The notes: generated by a model not told the origin, from the letters alone. A stretch of 64,000 nt of DNA from Pseudohongiella nitratireducens (GCF_001642735.1 NZ_LWHM01000034.1:254027-318026); one strand, 5' to 3'; counted from the first letter of the stretch, positions 27,525 through 37,110 are shown. Numbers and translations: made by a program.

Positions 27525-28571
27525 TTAGCGCATACGTGGGCGCTGAACTGTCACAGACATTGCACTTTCTACACGACGGTTCTCAGCACGACCTTCACGA
27601 GTATCGTTGCTGGCGATTGGACGGCTCTCGCCATAACCACGAGCCGTGATTCGTGCCGCATTCACGTCAAAGCGCTCAATCAGCACCTGACGAACCGCGT
27701 TAGCACGACGCTCTGACAGTTCCTGGTTATAGGCTTCATCACCAGTGCTGTCAGTGTGACCTTCCAGTACGGCAACCACGTCATCATGTTCACTCAGGAA
27801 GTCTGCAACCTGGCGGATTTCCTGGAAGTACTGAGAACGCACTTCTGAACGATCGAATTCGAATTCAACATCCAAAGTGATACGGGCAACCTCTTCTTCG
27901 ATGATCGGGCAGCCACGTGCATCAACGGCATAATTGCGAGGTGTGTTAGGACAAGCGTCACGGCTGTCTGGTACACCATCCTGATCCGAATCAGCAGGCT
28001 CTGGTGCTGGCTCTGGCATTGGGCTTGGTTCTACACGCGTTTGCGCGCGTGATTCGCCCAGGTGGAATACCAGGCCTGTATCAATGCCGAAATCATAGGT
28101 TTTGTCATCAAAACCGTAGAAAGTGCGAGCAGAAGAGCGCCACTCAACACGATCGTTGAAACGGTATTTCAGACCGGCACCCACGTTCAGTGTGGTGTCG
28201 TGCTCATCTTCCACGTCACTGTGGCCAAGGCCGGACACCAGGAAAGGCGAGAATGAACCAACACTGTTGTCCAGAGCATACAAGACATCCAGTCGGGCGG
28301 AGTCCAGACGGTCGACACTAATGGCTGGGTGGTTGTCAAAATCAATTCTTGTATAGACCGCTTCAAGGGAAATCTTGTCAGTCAGACCGAAACCCACGCC
28401 CAGGTTGTAACCCAGGTCATCATCTGTCATTCGGTCGCTATCGAAATCCATCCATTGAAATCCAGGCGCCACATACAGGCGTCCTTCGTCTGCCAGTACT
28501 GATGTGCTCAACATACTAGAAGCACATAAAGCAGCAGAAACACCGACGACTTTTAAAAACTTCTTATCCAT
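27525..28571 (-). CDS. OmpA-family outer-membrane protein
   Basis: Outer-membrane porin-like protein with a peptidoglycan-binding C-terminus, 348 residues. Order: signal peptide 1-27 (AALCASSMLSTSVLA-DEGR); eight-stranded-barrel-like N-domain with alternating strands (GRLYVAPGFQWMDFD ... LVFHLGESRA); a proline/glutamate-rich linker (PSPMPEPAPEPA); a calcium-binding thrombospondin type 3-like motif DSDQDGVPDSRDACPNTP; then the OmpA C-domain with LEGHTDSTGDEAYNQELSERR and GYGESRPIASNDT. ATG 28571 has GGAGAG upstream. Single gene with its own terminator. Confidence 0.92.
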   Translation of the reverse strand: MDKKFLKVVGVSAALCASSMLSTSVLADEGRLYVAPGFQWMDFDSDRMTDDDLGYNLGVGFGLTDKISLEAVYTRIDFDNHPAISVDRLDSARLDVLYALDNSVGSFSPFLVSGLGHSDVEDEHDTTLNVGAGLKYRFNDRVEWRSSARTFYGFDDKTYDFGIDTGLVFHLGESRAQTRVEPSPMPEPAPEPADSDQDGVPDSRDACPNTPRNYAVDARGCPIIEEEVARITLDVEFEFDRSEVRSQYFQEIRQVADFLSEHDDVVAVLEGHTDSTGDEAYNQELSERRANAVRQVLIERFDVNAARITARGYGESRPIASNDTREGRAENRRVESAMSVTVQRPRMR

Positions 28572-28887
28572 TACTCTCTCCTTGCTGTGACCAGCGGGGT
28601 TTTCGATAACTGGGGATCAGCCAGTGATCGACATAATTCCAAACTTGTGGGTTTTACTTTCTTGCTGACCAGCTGAATTTACCAAAAACTCAGCTGGTCA
28701 TGGAATCATAACGGCTAGTATAACGCAGCTATTCCCCCTTTCATAAAATTCTGTCAGATAAAACCTATTATTTATAGATTAATCTTGGTTTTTCCATAGT
28801 TTAAACACTTTTTAATACGGCCAAGTCACAAAAGTGTAATATTACATTGTTTTAATACAGCGGTCAGATTTCAACGGGATGTATGAA
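28572..28887. other. Divergent region upstream of phoB and the OmpA-family gene
   Basis: About 315 bp, AT-rich, without a gene. It must hold the promoters of both flanking genes. One good Pho half-site, CTGTCA at 28751-28756 followed by GATAAAA, is visible, but the second half is poor (12 of 18 against the Pho box), so I do not call a full PhoB operator here. Confidence 0.5.
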
Positions 28888-29601
28888 ATGAGCCAAGAAC
28901 CAACCGTCCTAATTGTTGATGATGAAGCGGCCATTCGCGACATGATCAACATCGCCCTGGATACCGCCGGTTTCAAAAGCACGATGGCAGAAACGGCACT
29001 AGATGCGCATGTCAACATCGTGGATAACCGCCCAGACCTGGTATTACTTGACTGGATGCTGCCCGGCGGAAGCGGTATCGACCTGGCCCGACGCCTCAAA
29101 AGAGAGGAGTTGACCGCTGAAATCCCGATTATCATGCTAACTGCCAAAACCAGCGAAGACAACAAAGTCCAGGGACTTGATGTAGGGGTTGATGACTACA
29201 TCACAAAACCGTTCTCGCCCCGCGAGTTAATCGCGAGAATCAAGGCGGTGTTGCGCAGAAGTACGGGCAATCACCGGGATAAACCGATTCGCGTATTTGA
29301 TCTTGAGCTAGACCCTGCCAGCCACCGTGTATCGGTCGACAGCAAAGCCGTTGATATCGGTCCGACTGAATATCGATTGCTGCACTTTTTCATGACCCAC
29401 CCTGAGAAAGTTTTTTCGCGCGACCATATCCAGGACCAGGTCTGGGGTGCGAATGTTTATCTCGAAGAAAGAACGGTCGATGTTCACATTGGACGGTTAC
29501 GCAAGGCACTGACAGCAGCTTCAGCTGACAGCATCAATTATGCCGGGCTGGTCCAGACTGTTCGCGGTGCTGGTTACCGCTTCTCGACTCGATCTGATTA
29601 A
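28888..29601 (+). CDS. phoB: Phosphate regulon response regulator PhoB
   Basis: OmpR-family response regulator activating phosphate-starvation genes. The receiver domain has the acidic pair DDE at 11-13, phospho-acceptor Asp55 in LVLLDWMLPG, and the conserved lysine in YITKPFSPREL. The C-terminal winged helix (about 135-235) shows LGPTEYRLL-like sequence IGPTEYRLLHFFMTHPEKVF, RTVDVHIGRLRKAL and VRGAGYRFS, as in PhoB. An in-frame ATG lies at 28879, but ATG 28888 has GGGA at a better distance and matches the usual start. Followed by the phoR kinase gene. Confidence 0.95.
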   Translation: MSQEPTVLIVDDEAAIRDMINIALDTAGFKSTMAETALDAHVNIVDNRPDLVLLDWMLPGGSGIDLARRLKREELTAEIPIIMLTAKTSEDNKVQGLDVGVDDYITKPFSPRELIARIKAVLRRSTGNHRDKPIRVFDLELDPASHRVSVDSKAVDIGPTEYRLLHFFMTHPEKVFSRDHIQDQVWGANVYLEERTVDVHIGRLRKALTAASADSINYAGLVQTVRGAGYRFSTRSD

Positions 29602-29682
29602 TTCACGACCATGGGTTTGTTATGCAGGCGCAATTGTTTATAGTCTGCATTGCAATCCAATCACTTCACGCAGGTTTGTCAC

Positions 29683-31008
29683 TTGTTCTCAGACTGGTAC
29701 TCCGCGCTAAAGCGGTTAGCGCTTTTATTTACCGGACTATTGTTTCTGGGCTGGCTGATAGGCTATCCGGCACTAGTCATGCTAGGCGGCACGCTGACGT
29801 ACCTGTTGTACCACCTGCGCCAGCTCAGGCGCCTCTATAACTGGTTAAAAGAGAACGACCTTGGGACGCCTGTCCCCCCACCTGAGGGACGGGGCATCTG
29901 GGGCTATGTTTTTGACGGCATCTATTTGCTGCAGCGTCGCGAACGAGAAGCACAACTGCACTTTCGCAGCATCATCGAAAAAGCACAGGAGTCCACCACA
30001 GCCCTGGAAGTTGCCATTGTCATGCTCAATGCCAAATCAGGGCTGGAATGGTGGAACCCGGCTGCTGAACGACTGCTAGGGCTGCAATACCCCAAAGACC
30101 GCAAACAGGCAATTACCAACCTGGTCAGAGAACCGGTTTTTATTGAGTATTTCAATCGCAGTCATTATGAGACGCCTCTGAAGCTGACTTCTCCCGTTGA
30201 TCCTGATTTGATTCTGGAATTTCAGATAACCAACTTCGGCGCAGGCGAGCGTCTGATGCTGATACGCGATATTTCGCAACTGCACCGCCTGGAGATGATG
30301 CGAAAAGATTTTGTGGGCAACGTCTCGCACGAACTGCGCACCCCGATCACAGTGATCACAGGTTACCTTGAGACAATGATGGACGACCGGGGCAACCTGC
30401 CACAACGTTGGTCCCGCCCTATCGAACAGATGGCACAGCAATCACAGCGAATGGAAAACATTATTCGCGACCTGTTGACGCTGTCTCAGCTTGAAACCCG
30501 GGCAGCATCGCGACAACAGACCACTGTGCAGTTGCATTCACTTTTAAGTGATATCAAGCAGGATGCCGAGCAGGTTTTCCATGAAAAGCGGCAGAGTTTT
30601 ACTTTAACCTGTGATCCGGAAATTTATATTCGCGGCAATATCAGCGAACTCTATAGCGCAATGTCAAACCTGGTACTGAATGCCGCGAAATACACGCAAG
30701 CAGAGGGTGAAATCAAACTGACAGCAACGCTGGGACAAAGCCTGCAAGTCTGTATTTCAGATAATGGCCCAGGTATTGGTGCCCAGCATTTGCCCCGTTT
30801 AACCGAGCGTTTTTACCGGGTCGATGAGAGCCGTTCGACTGACACCGGCGGCACCGGACTGGGTCTGGCGATCGTCAAGCATGTGCTGGCGAGACACGAA
30901 GGCAAACTGGAAATCCGAAGTCAGATTGGCAAAGGCAGCGAGTTTACCTGCCGCTTCCCCAAAGAACGTGTTGAGTTACGCGAAACACAACAGCAGGCAG
31001 AGTCCTAG
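29683..31008 (+). CDS. phoR: Phosphate regulon sensor histidine kinase PhoR
   Basis: Membrane histidine kinase partner of PhoB. Two membrane segments at about 10-50 (ALLFTGLLFLGWLIGYPALV, LGGTLTYLLY), then the short PhoR linker with PPPEGRGIWG, a PAS domain (about 80-190), the H-box FVGNVSHELRTPITVITGYL, and the ATPase N, G1 and G2 boxes (NLVLNAAKYT, ISDNGPGIG, TGGTGLGLAIVKHVL). No ATG fits the N-terminus. TTG 29683 (AGG about 8 bases upstream, giving MFSDWYSALKRL) aligns best with known PhoR starts; TTG 29650 is the longer alternative. Confidence 0.93.
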   Translation: MFSDWYSALKRLALLFTGLLFLGWLIGYPALVMLGGTLTYLLYHLRQLRRLYNWLKENDLGTPVPPPEGRGIWGYVFDGIYLLQRREREAQLHFRSIIEKAQESTTALEVAIVMLNAKSGLEWWNPAAERLLGLQYPKDRKQAITNLVREPVFIEYFNRSHYETPLKLTSPVDPDLILEFQITNFGAGERLMLIRDISQLHRLEMMRKDFVGNVSHELRTPITVITGYLETMMDDRGNLPQRWSRPIEQMAQQSQRMENIIRDLLTLSQLETRAASRQQTTVQLHSLLSDIKQDAEQVFHEKRQSFTLTCDPEIYIRGNISELYSAMSNLVLNAAKYTQAEGEIKLTATLGQSLQVCISDNGPGIGAQHLPRLTERFYRVDESRSTDTGGTGLGLAIVKHVLARHEGKLEIRSQIGKGSEFTCRFPKERVELRETQQQAES

Positions 31009-31035
31009 AGCCAGACCTCGCCCGGCATCCCGCTA

Positions 31036-31776
31036 TCAGGAATTGTTGCTGCCCAGTTCCGATTTGACCTGCTTTTCCATGCTAGACAAGCCGGCGTGAC
31101 GCACATCTGTTCCCATCACCATATAGACAACATGTTCAGCGATATTTTTGGCGTGATCACCCGCTCGCTCCAATGATCGCAACGCCCAGATAATATTCAT
31201 GACTCTGGAAATACTGCGTGGATCTTCAATCATGTAGGTGATCATTTCCCGCATGGCACTGCTGTATTCCATATCAACGTTGACGTCTTCTTTAGCAACA
31301 GTCAGTGCTGCTTCCGCGTCGTAACGCGCAAAAGCGTCGAGTGCCATATTTACCATATGTCTTACCCGCTCACCAATATGGCGAACTTCAAAATAGCCCT
31401 TCGAAGAGTCTCCTTCATCTGCCAGTGCCACCGCCAGTTTAGCAATCTTGGCGGCTTCATCACCGATGCGTTCCAGGTCATTAATGGCCTTGATGATACC
31501 CATTACCAGACGCAGATCACTTGCCGCTGGCTGTCGGCGCGCAATAACCCGGCTACATGCATCATCAATGGTCAGTTCCATGTCATTGACGGCATCATCG
31601 TGCTCGCGAACTGTTCGCCCCAGCTCACTGTCTGCATTAATCAGTGCTGACAGGGCGTCGGCTAGCTGCTTCTCAACCAGACCGCCCATCTCCAGCATGC
31701 TGCCTTTGATTTCCTCAAGTTCAATGTTGAATTGCTGAGAAATATGATGGCTGTGTACGCCGGCATCTGTCTTCAT
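31036..31776 (-). CDS. phoU: Phosphate signalling protein PhoU
   Basis: Cytosolic helical-bundle protein that links the PstSCAB transporter to PhoR and restrains PhoB. The 246-residue sequence has the two PhoU repeats with conserved metal-site blocks (INDLERIGDEAAKIAKLA and LRSLERAGDHAKNIAEHVVY). It is convergent with phoR, with only 27 bp between them. A strong Pho box lies upstream on the same strand. No pst transporter genes are present in the window, which is unusual since phoU often follows pstB. Confidence 0.95.
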   Translation of the reverse strand: MKTDAGVHSHHISQQFNIELEEIKGSMLEMGGLVEKQLADALSALINADSELGRTVREHDDAVNDMELTIDDACSRVIARRQPAASDLRLVMGIIKAINDLERIGDEAAKIAKLAVALADEGDSSKGYFEVRHIGERVRHMVNMALDAFARYDAEAALTVAKEDVNVDMEYSSAMREMITYMIEDPRSISRVMNIIWALRSLERAGDHAKNIAEHVVYMVMGTDVRHAGLSSMEKQVKSELGSNNS

Positions 31777-31819
31777 AATAGAGTTCCTTGCTATGGTAAT
31801 AACATCATACTCCTAACAC

Positions 31820-31837
31820 ATGACATTTTTATGACAA
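31820..31837 (-). promoter_or_regulatory. Pho box upstream of phoU
   Basis: On the minus strand TTGTCATAAAAATGTCAT matches the 18-bp Pho box CTGTCATAWAWCTGTCAY at 16 of 18 positions. It lies 44 bp upstream of the phoU start codon. Confidence 0.75.
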
Positions 31838-31859
31838 AACTGCCACAATTGCACAATAA

Positions 31860-31877
31860 TCGTCATCTAACTGTCAT
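31860..31877 (+). promoter_or_regulatory. Pho box upstream of ppk1
   Basis: On the plus strand TCGTCATCTAACTGTCAT matches the Pho box at 15 of 18 positions. A third, degenerate unit (CTGTCATACCAATGTGTA, 31871-31888) continues the 11-bp periodicity. It lies about 70 bp upstream of the ppk1 ATG and faces away from the phoU Pho box. Confidence 0.68.
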
Positions 31878-31947
31878 ACCAATGTGTAGGTAATCAATAT
31901 TCAGCTAAGATAGAATAACGTGTCACTAACCATCAGGTAAGTCACTA

Positions 31948-34143
31948 ATGAGCAATAACCGCGTTACTCAGCTGAAAGTCGCCAAGAATGAAAAAGAGCA
32001 AACCGTCGAACCCGAGATGGAAGCACCATATGACGGTTGCCCGGCCATTGACGAGAATATCGATTTGGATAGCAGCGACTATTATCTGAATCGTGAGCTG
32101 AGCTACTTCCAGTTCAATTTGCGGGTGCTCGACCAGGCCAGAAACCCCCAGCATCCGATAATGGAGCGGCTGACATTTTTGCTGATTTTCAGCTCAAATC
32201 TGGATGAATTTTACGAAATTCGCGTATCAGGATTGAAGAAACAGCTTGAAGGCGGCAGACAGCGCCCTGGGCCTGATGGTAAATACCCTCACGAAGTGCT
32301 GGCGGAACTACACGAGCAGACACATATTGCATTGCAGGAGCAGTATCGCATCCTGAATGAAGAGTTACTGCCTGCGCTGGCAGAACAGAATATTGCTTTT
32401 CTTCACCGCCATGAGTGGAACGAGAAGCTACGCAACTGGGCACAAACTTATTTTCATAATGAAGTCTTGCCAGTGATCAGCCCACTGGGCCTGGATCCGG
32501 CTCACCCCTTCCCTCGCCTGGTTAACAAAAGTCTCAACTTCATCCTGTCTCTCGAAGGCAAGGATGCATTTGGCCGGGAAAGCGGACTGGCCATCGTACC
32601 AGCACCAAGAGCTCTACCACGGCTTATCAAAGTGCCTGCGCATATCATGCCTGACGGCGACAACTTCGTCTTTCTCTCTTCCGTTATTCATGCACACGTG
32701 GAAGAATTTTTCCCGGGCATGCAAGTCAAAGAGTGCCACCAGTTTCGGGTGACGCGAAACTCTGATCTGGAAATGACCAATGTAGAAGTGGAGGATGTTG
32801 CCAGCGCACTTCAGGGTGAACTGCACTTGCGACGTTATGGTGCGGCCGTAAAACTGGAAGTCGGTGCTGGTTGTCCTGAACAGTTGACCAACTTTCTGCT
32901 GCAACGATTCAACCTGTCGGAGGCCGAATTGTTTCGTCTTGACGGACCGGTGAACCTGCAGCGCCTGATGGCATTGCAAGGGATGATCCATCGGCCTGAC
33001 TTGCAGTTCCCACCATTCTCACCCGGTCTGCCTTCGGCACTTGAAGAAGGCAATTGCATATTCACGGCTGTCAAAAAAGAAGACCAGCTGTTACTTCACC
33101 CTTACCAGTCGTTTCTGCCCGTCATTGACTGGGTAAAACAGGCCGCCCGTGATCCGGGAGTCATCTCCATCAAGCAAACACTCTACCGGACCAATGAATC
33201 ATCAGAACTTGTAGAGGCATTGTCCGAAGCTGCTCGAAAAGGTAAAGAGGTGACAGTTGTCATTGAGCTTCGAGCCAGGTTTGATGAAGAAGAAAACATC
33301 CAGTTTGCCAGCATTCTGCAGGAAGCCGGCGCCGTGGTTGTCTATGGTGTTATGGGTTACAAAACCCACGCTAAAATGTTGCTGATTGTCCGCCGCGAGC
33401 AAGGCCAGCTTAAACGGTACGCTCACCTGGGCACTGGCAACTATCACCGCAAAAACTCACTGGTTTACACAGATTACGGGTTATTGACCTGCGATGACGT
33501 GCTTTGCTCAGACGTGCATAAAGTTTTTCAGCAAATTACCGGGATGGGTAAAAAAATCTCTCCAGAACTGATCATGCATGCTCCTTTCCGCTTGCGAAAA
33601 GGCATCATCCAGTTAATCCAGCAAGAGAAAGAAGCTGCACTGGCCGGCAAGTCAGCCCGTATTGTGGCCAAGGTGAACTCACTGACGCATCAGGCAGTGA
33701 TTCGTGAGCTGTACTGTGCCTCACAGTCCGGCGTGAAAATCGATCTGATTGTACGTGGCATCTGTTGCCTGAAACCGGGTGTGCCCGGCGTATCTGACAA
33801 CATTCGTGTTGTTTCAACCATTGGCCGTTTCCTGGAGCACTCTCGTGTCTATTACTTTGAGAATGCTGAAAACCAGCTTTATTGCTCTAGTGCAGATTGG
33901 ATGGAACGCAACCTGGACAGCCGCATAGAGGTGGCGTTCCCGATACTGAAGAAAAAGTGGAGCCAGCGAATCCTTGCCGAAATGGAATTACATTTACAGG
34001 ATACAGTGCAAAGCTGGGAGCTTCAGCCTGACGGGCAGTATTTTAAAACCCAGGCACTGGATGGCAGTGATACGAACCAGGAAGGTGTGCAGATGATCCT
34101 GCTTAACTCGCTTTCAACACATGCAACGGTGCCTCGTTCCTGA
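31948..34143 (+). CDS. ppk1: Polyphosphate kinase 1
   Basis: Makes inorganic polyphosphate reversibly from ATP. At 731 residues it is full length with the N, H, C1 and C2 domains. N-domain: YLNRELSYFQFNLRVLDQA. Catalytic region: YGVMGYKTHAKMLLIVRRE contains the autophosphorylated histidine (KTHAK), followed by YAHLGTGNYHRKNSLVYTD. C2: SADWMERNLDSRIEVAFPI. The first ~35 residues are a charged extension. The preceding Pho box suggests induction on phosphate starvation. Its 3' end overlaps the convergent ppx gene by 41 bp. Confidence 0.96.
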   Translation: MSNNRVTQLKVAKNEKEQTVEPEMEAPYDGCPAIDENIDLDSSDYYLNRELSYFQFNLRVLDQARNPQHPIMERLTFLLIFSSNLDEFYEIRVSGLKKQLEGGRQRPGPDGKYPHEVLAELHEQTHIALQEQYRILNEELLPALAEQNIAFLHRHEWNEKLRNWAQTYFHNEVLPVISPLGLDPAHPFPRLVNKSLNFILSLEGKDAFGRESGLAIVPAPRALPRLIKVPAHIMPDGDNFVFLSSVIHAHVEEFFPGMQVKECHQFRVTRNSDLEMTNVEVEDVASALQGELHLRRYGAAVKLEVGAGCPEQLTNFLLQRFNLSEAELFRLDGPVNLQRLMALQGMIHRPDLQFPPFSPGLPSALEEGNCIFTAVKKEDQLLLHPYQSFLPVIDWVKQAARDPGVISIKQTLYRTNESSELVEALSEAARKGKEVTVVIELRARFDEEENIQFASILQEAGAVVVYGVMGYKTHAKMLLIVRREQGQLKRYAHLGTGNYHRKNSLVYTDYGLLTCDDVLCSDVHKVFQQITGMGKKISPELIMHAPFRLRKGIIQLIQQEKEAALAGKSARIVAKVNSLTHQAVIRELYCASQSGVKIDLIVRGICCLKPGVPGVSDNIRVVSTIGRFLEHSRVYYFENAENQLYCSSADWMERNLDSRIEVAFPILKKKWSQRILAEMELHLQDTVQSWELQPDGQYFKTQALDGSDTNQEGVQMILLNSLSTHATVPRS

Positions 34144-35059
34144 GGCTACCTTCACGCATGTAGTACAACATCCCCTCACGAAGGGCTGCCGGGCTGAATG
34201 CCAATGTTTCAACATGAAATGCCTGCATGAAGCCCAGCAGTACTGACCACCCGGGCAAAACCAATTCACGACGAGACGGCTTGAGACCGGGTAATTCATA
34301 TTCAGGATCTATTGCGGTACGTACCACGTCTCCCTGCAAAGATTGCAGCGTATCGAGACTAACACCTTCTGCTGATGAATTACCAGATTCCCGGGCGGTA
34401 CAAATCTGGCTTAACATTTTCGCGGTACCGGATGAAGCTCTGACACTTAGCCAGCGCTTGCCACTCAGTTGCTCTGCAGCCTGACCAAACACCTGTCTGG
34501 CATCTTCGCTGGCAGCAGAAAGTTGTGCTGTTACACTGTGCGCATCGTGAGCAACATCGGCAAACCATTTATCCCGCCAACTGACACAACCGATTGGCAA
34601 ACTGAATACAGCATCACGCTGCATGCCTCGCCCAATCACGACCTCGGTACTGCCACCACCGATATCAACCACTAACTGGCTTTCGGACAAAACAGGGAGC
34701 GCACTACTGACACCGGTATAAACCAGAGCGGCCTCTTCTTCACCGCTGACCACATCAATATCAATCCCCAGCTCAGCAGCTGCCGCTAAAAAATCAGCAG
34801 AATTTTTAGCAACGCGTAACGCATTAGTGCCAACAGCCCAGATATGCTTTACTGGGTGGGCCTCCATCGCAGCAGCAAAATCTTTTAAACAGGCCAGGCC
34901 TCGCTCAAACGCATCAGGCTGAATCAAACCGTTGCTCATCAAACCGGCGCCAAGCTGCACCTTCTCACTGAAACGTTCAACGATTTCATGTTTGCCATTT
35001 ATCTGGCGGGCTATCAAGAGGTGAAAACTGTTAGATCCTAAGTCAATACAGGCGAACAT
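34103..35059 (-). CDS. ppx: Exopolyphosphatase / GppA-type phosphatase
   Basis: ASKHA-fold Ppx/GppA phosphatase that removes terminal phosphates from polyphosphate or converts pppGpp to ppGpp. The phosphate-1 motif FACIDLGSNSFHLLIAR is at the N-terminus and phosphate-2 VVDIGGGSTEVVIG near 135. At 318 residues it has only the ASKHA part and lacks the C-terminal HD-type domain of the ~500-residue E. coli Ppx; short forms are common in this group. Convergent with ppk1 with a 41-bp antisense overlap, so the genes for making and degrading polyphosphate face each other. Ppx versus GppA activity cannot be separated from sequence. Confidence 0.9.
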   Translation of the reverse strand: MFACIDLGSNSFHLLIARQINGKHEIVERFSEKVQLGAGLMSNGLIQPDAFERGLACLKDFAAAMEAHPVKHIWAVGTNALRVAKNSADFLAAAAELGIDIDVVSGEEEAALVYTGVSSALPVLSESQLVVDIGGGSTEVVIGRGMQRDAVFSLPIGCVSWRDKWFADVAHDAHSVTAQLSAASEDARQVFGQAAEQLSGKRWLSVRASSGTAKMLSQICTARESGNSSAEGVSLDTLQSLQGDVVRTAIDPEYELPGLKPSRRELVLPGWSVLLGFMQAFHVETLAFSPAALREGMLYYMREGSLRNEAPLHVLKAS

Positions 35060-35191
35060 GTCATTCTATTCTGGTACATTTCAATGAATTAAAGCATGGA
35101 TGACATGTCTTCACCACCCCCTTTGTTTGACAGCAACATTTAACTCCCCGATCAAGCTGCTTATAATGTCGCCATTTGTGCCAGGATCAGC

Positions 35192-37099
35192 ATGCAAAAC
35201 CCATATTCTCGCCAGTTCCAGCTTCAGGCACTGTGTTTAGTCGCATTTGCCGTATTGATCACAAAACTTTTTCTGGGCTGGCGTCTGGAACTGTATAGTG
35301 ACGAGATATTCTACTGGCAGGCCTCCCGCTTCCCGGCTATCGCTTATAGCGATCTGCCTTTCATGACAGCAATGCTGGCAGGTATTGGCAATGACCTGTT
35401 TGGCAACCATCCATTGGCAGTACGTAGTCTCTTTTTATGCCTCGGCAGCCTGTTACCCCTCCTGGTATATTGGCTGGCCCGCCCCTTAACCGGACCGCGC
35501 GCCATCGAATCGGCGCTGCTTTCTTTCTGCGTCCCTATGGTGGCGCTGATGGGATTACTCGCTGTACCGGATGTGCCAATGATTGTTTGCGGTCTGCTGT
35601 TTGTTGGTTTCCTCGAAAGAGCCACACGCCTCAACAGTAATCGATACTGGCTGCTCAGCGGTATTATGGTCGCCCTGGGCATGTGTACGCACTACCGTTT
35701 TATTGTTTACCCGGCATCGGCCTTTGTCTACATGACACTCACCAAAAGCCAATGGCATTACTGGCGACGCCCCGTATTCTGGCTGGCCGCAACGATAGCT
35801 GTCACTGGTCTTATTCCCACCATTGTTTTCAACCTCAGCAATGATCTGAGCGGCGTTGGTTATCACCTGAATGAAAGACACCCCTGGGCATTCCAGACAG
35901 ACGGATTAATACAACCACTGATGCAGGCGGCTGTGGTAACACCACTGATGTTCATCATGGCCTGGCTAACGATGTTCTGGATGTATCTACAGGCCAGACA
36001 AGGTGATACTCGCGCCGGACTGATGCTCGCCTTCGCAGCAGGTCACATTCTGCTGTTTATGACGCTTGCCCCCTGGAGTGATACCACACGAACAACTGTC
36101 CACTGGCCGCTATCGGGTTACCTGCCAATTCTTGTCTATATGCCATCAGCGATGAGATGGCTCTATACTGAACTGACGAAGCGTTATTCGCTGTCAATTG
36201 CCAGCAAGACCACTGCATCAATACCCTTTACCGGCCTGATCGGCACTGCACTACTTTTAATTGGCCTGGGCTCCCAGGGCTTTAATGCCAGTCTGCAATC
36301 GATTGTTGGCACCGATGTGCTTTCCAACAAGATGGCCGGATGGCTGCCACTGAGCGATAAAATTGAGCAAATGAAAACCCGCGGTGTTATTGATGATGAC
36401 ACATTACTCGTGACTGACAATTACTACACCGCAGCCCAGATCGGGTTCCGGCAACCAGAGAGCACGGTATATACAACTGACCAGGATAAAACCATCCGCG
36501 ACGGACGGGATACGCAGTACCGAATCTGGGAGCGTGATCTGAGCGCCCTGGCCGGACTGACAGATCAGAACGCTGTCTTTATCACCGAAGACAGTACACT
36601 CGATATCAACGAAAAAACTGCCGTCATGCAAGAGGCATGCAAGCTATTTGCTGACATCAATTATCTGGATTCACTCTGGCTTTACCAGGGCGACAAACGT
36701 TTCACGTTTTATCGTGCAAATCAGATAGGGGGAAATAATACTGACAGCCTTTGTCCATTGCCGGCGCTGGTCTGGCTGGACAATGTCGATGAGGGGGCAA
36801 CGTTGTCAGGAACCTACCCGATTTCCGGCTGGGCAGTCGCACCTGAACTTGGGGTGGAACGCCTACTGGTGCAGTTAAATCGCCGCACGGCTGCTGAAGG
36901 CACTCGTAATATTGAGCGGGAGGATGTTGTTACGGCCATGAACGGCCAGTCAGACCCGGAGGCGCCACTACTGGGTTTTAGCATACCTCTGGATACCAGC
37001 GTTTATAGCAATGGTACTTACGAGTTATCGATTATTGTTGAACGTCCAACTGGTGAGCAGGAACTCACCAGTATTCGTCGAATCACAATTAGGAACTGA
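35192..37099 (+). CDS. GT39/ArnT-like membrane glycosyltransferase
   Basis: Multi-pass inner-membrane glycosyltransferase of the dolichyl-phosphate-mannose/ArnT clan, which uses a lipid-linked sugar donor. The first periplasmic loop has the catalytic-type acidic pair in LELYSDEIFYWQASRFPAIA, followed by SDLPFMTAMLAGIGNDLFGN, as in ArnT relatives. About ten hydrophobic segments occupy residues 10-375. A soluble part (about 375-635) follows, with a beta-rich end (SGTYPISGWAVAPELGVERL) that resembles an Ig/Fn-like module. The acceptor is unknown and no cell-surface biosynthesis genes are adjacent. Single gene, divergent from ppx. Confidence 0.8.
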   Translation: MQNPYSRQFQLQALCLVAFAVLITKLFLGWRLELYSDEIFYWQASRFPAIAYSDLPFMTAMLAGIGNDLFGNHPLAVRSLFLCLGSLLPLLVYWLARPLTGPRAIESALLSFCVPMVALMGLLAVPDVPMIVCGLLFVGFLERATRLNSNRYWLLSGIMVALGMCTHYRFIVYPASAFVYMTLTKSQWHYWRRPVFWLAATIAVTGLIPTIVFNLSNDLSGVGYHLNERHPWAFQTDGLIQPLMQAAVVTPLMFIMAWLTMFWMYLQARQGDTRAGLMLAFAAGHILLFMTLAPWSDTTRTTVHWPLSGYLPILVYMPSAMRWLYTELTKRYSLSIASKTTASIPFTGLIGTALLLIGLGSQGFNASLQSIVGTDVLSNKMAGWLPLSDKIEQMKTRGVIDDDTLLVTDNYYTAAQIGFRQPESTVYTTDQDKTIRDGRDTQYRIWERDLSALAGLTDQNAVFITEDSTLDINEKTAVMQEACKLFADINYLDSLWLYQGDKRFTFYRANQIGGNNTDSLCPLPALVWLDNVDEGATLSGTYPISGWAVAPELGVERLLVQLNRRTAAEGTRNIEREDVVTAMNGQSDPEAPLLGFSIPLDTSVYSNGTYELSIIVERPTGEQELTSIRRITIRN

Positions 37100-37110
37100 A
37101 CGCGGAAAGT

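Noticed and set aside
28751..28768. Possible full Pho box upstream of phoB
   Set aside because: Only the first half (CTGTCA) is good; 12 of 18 matches overall, so autoregulation through this site is not claimed.
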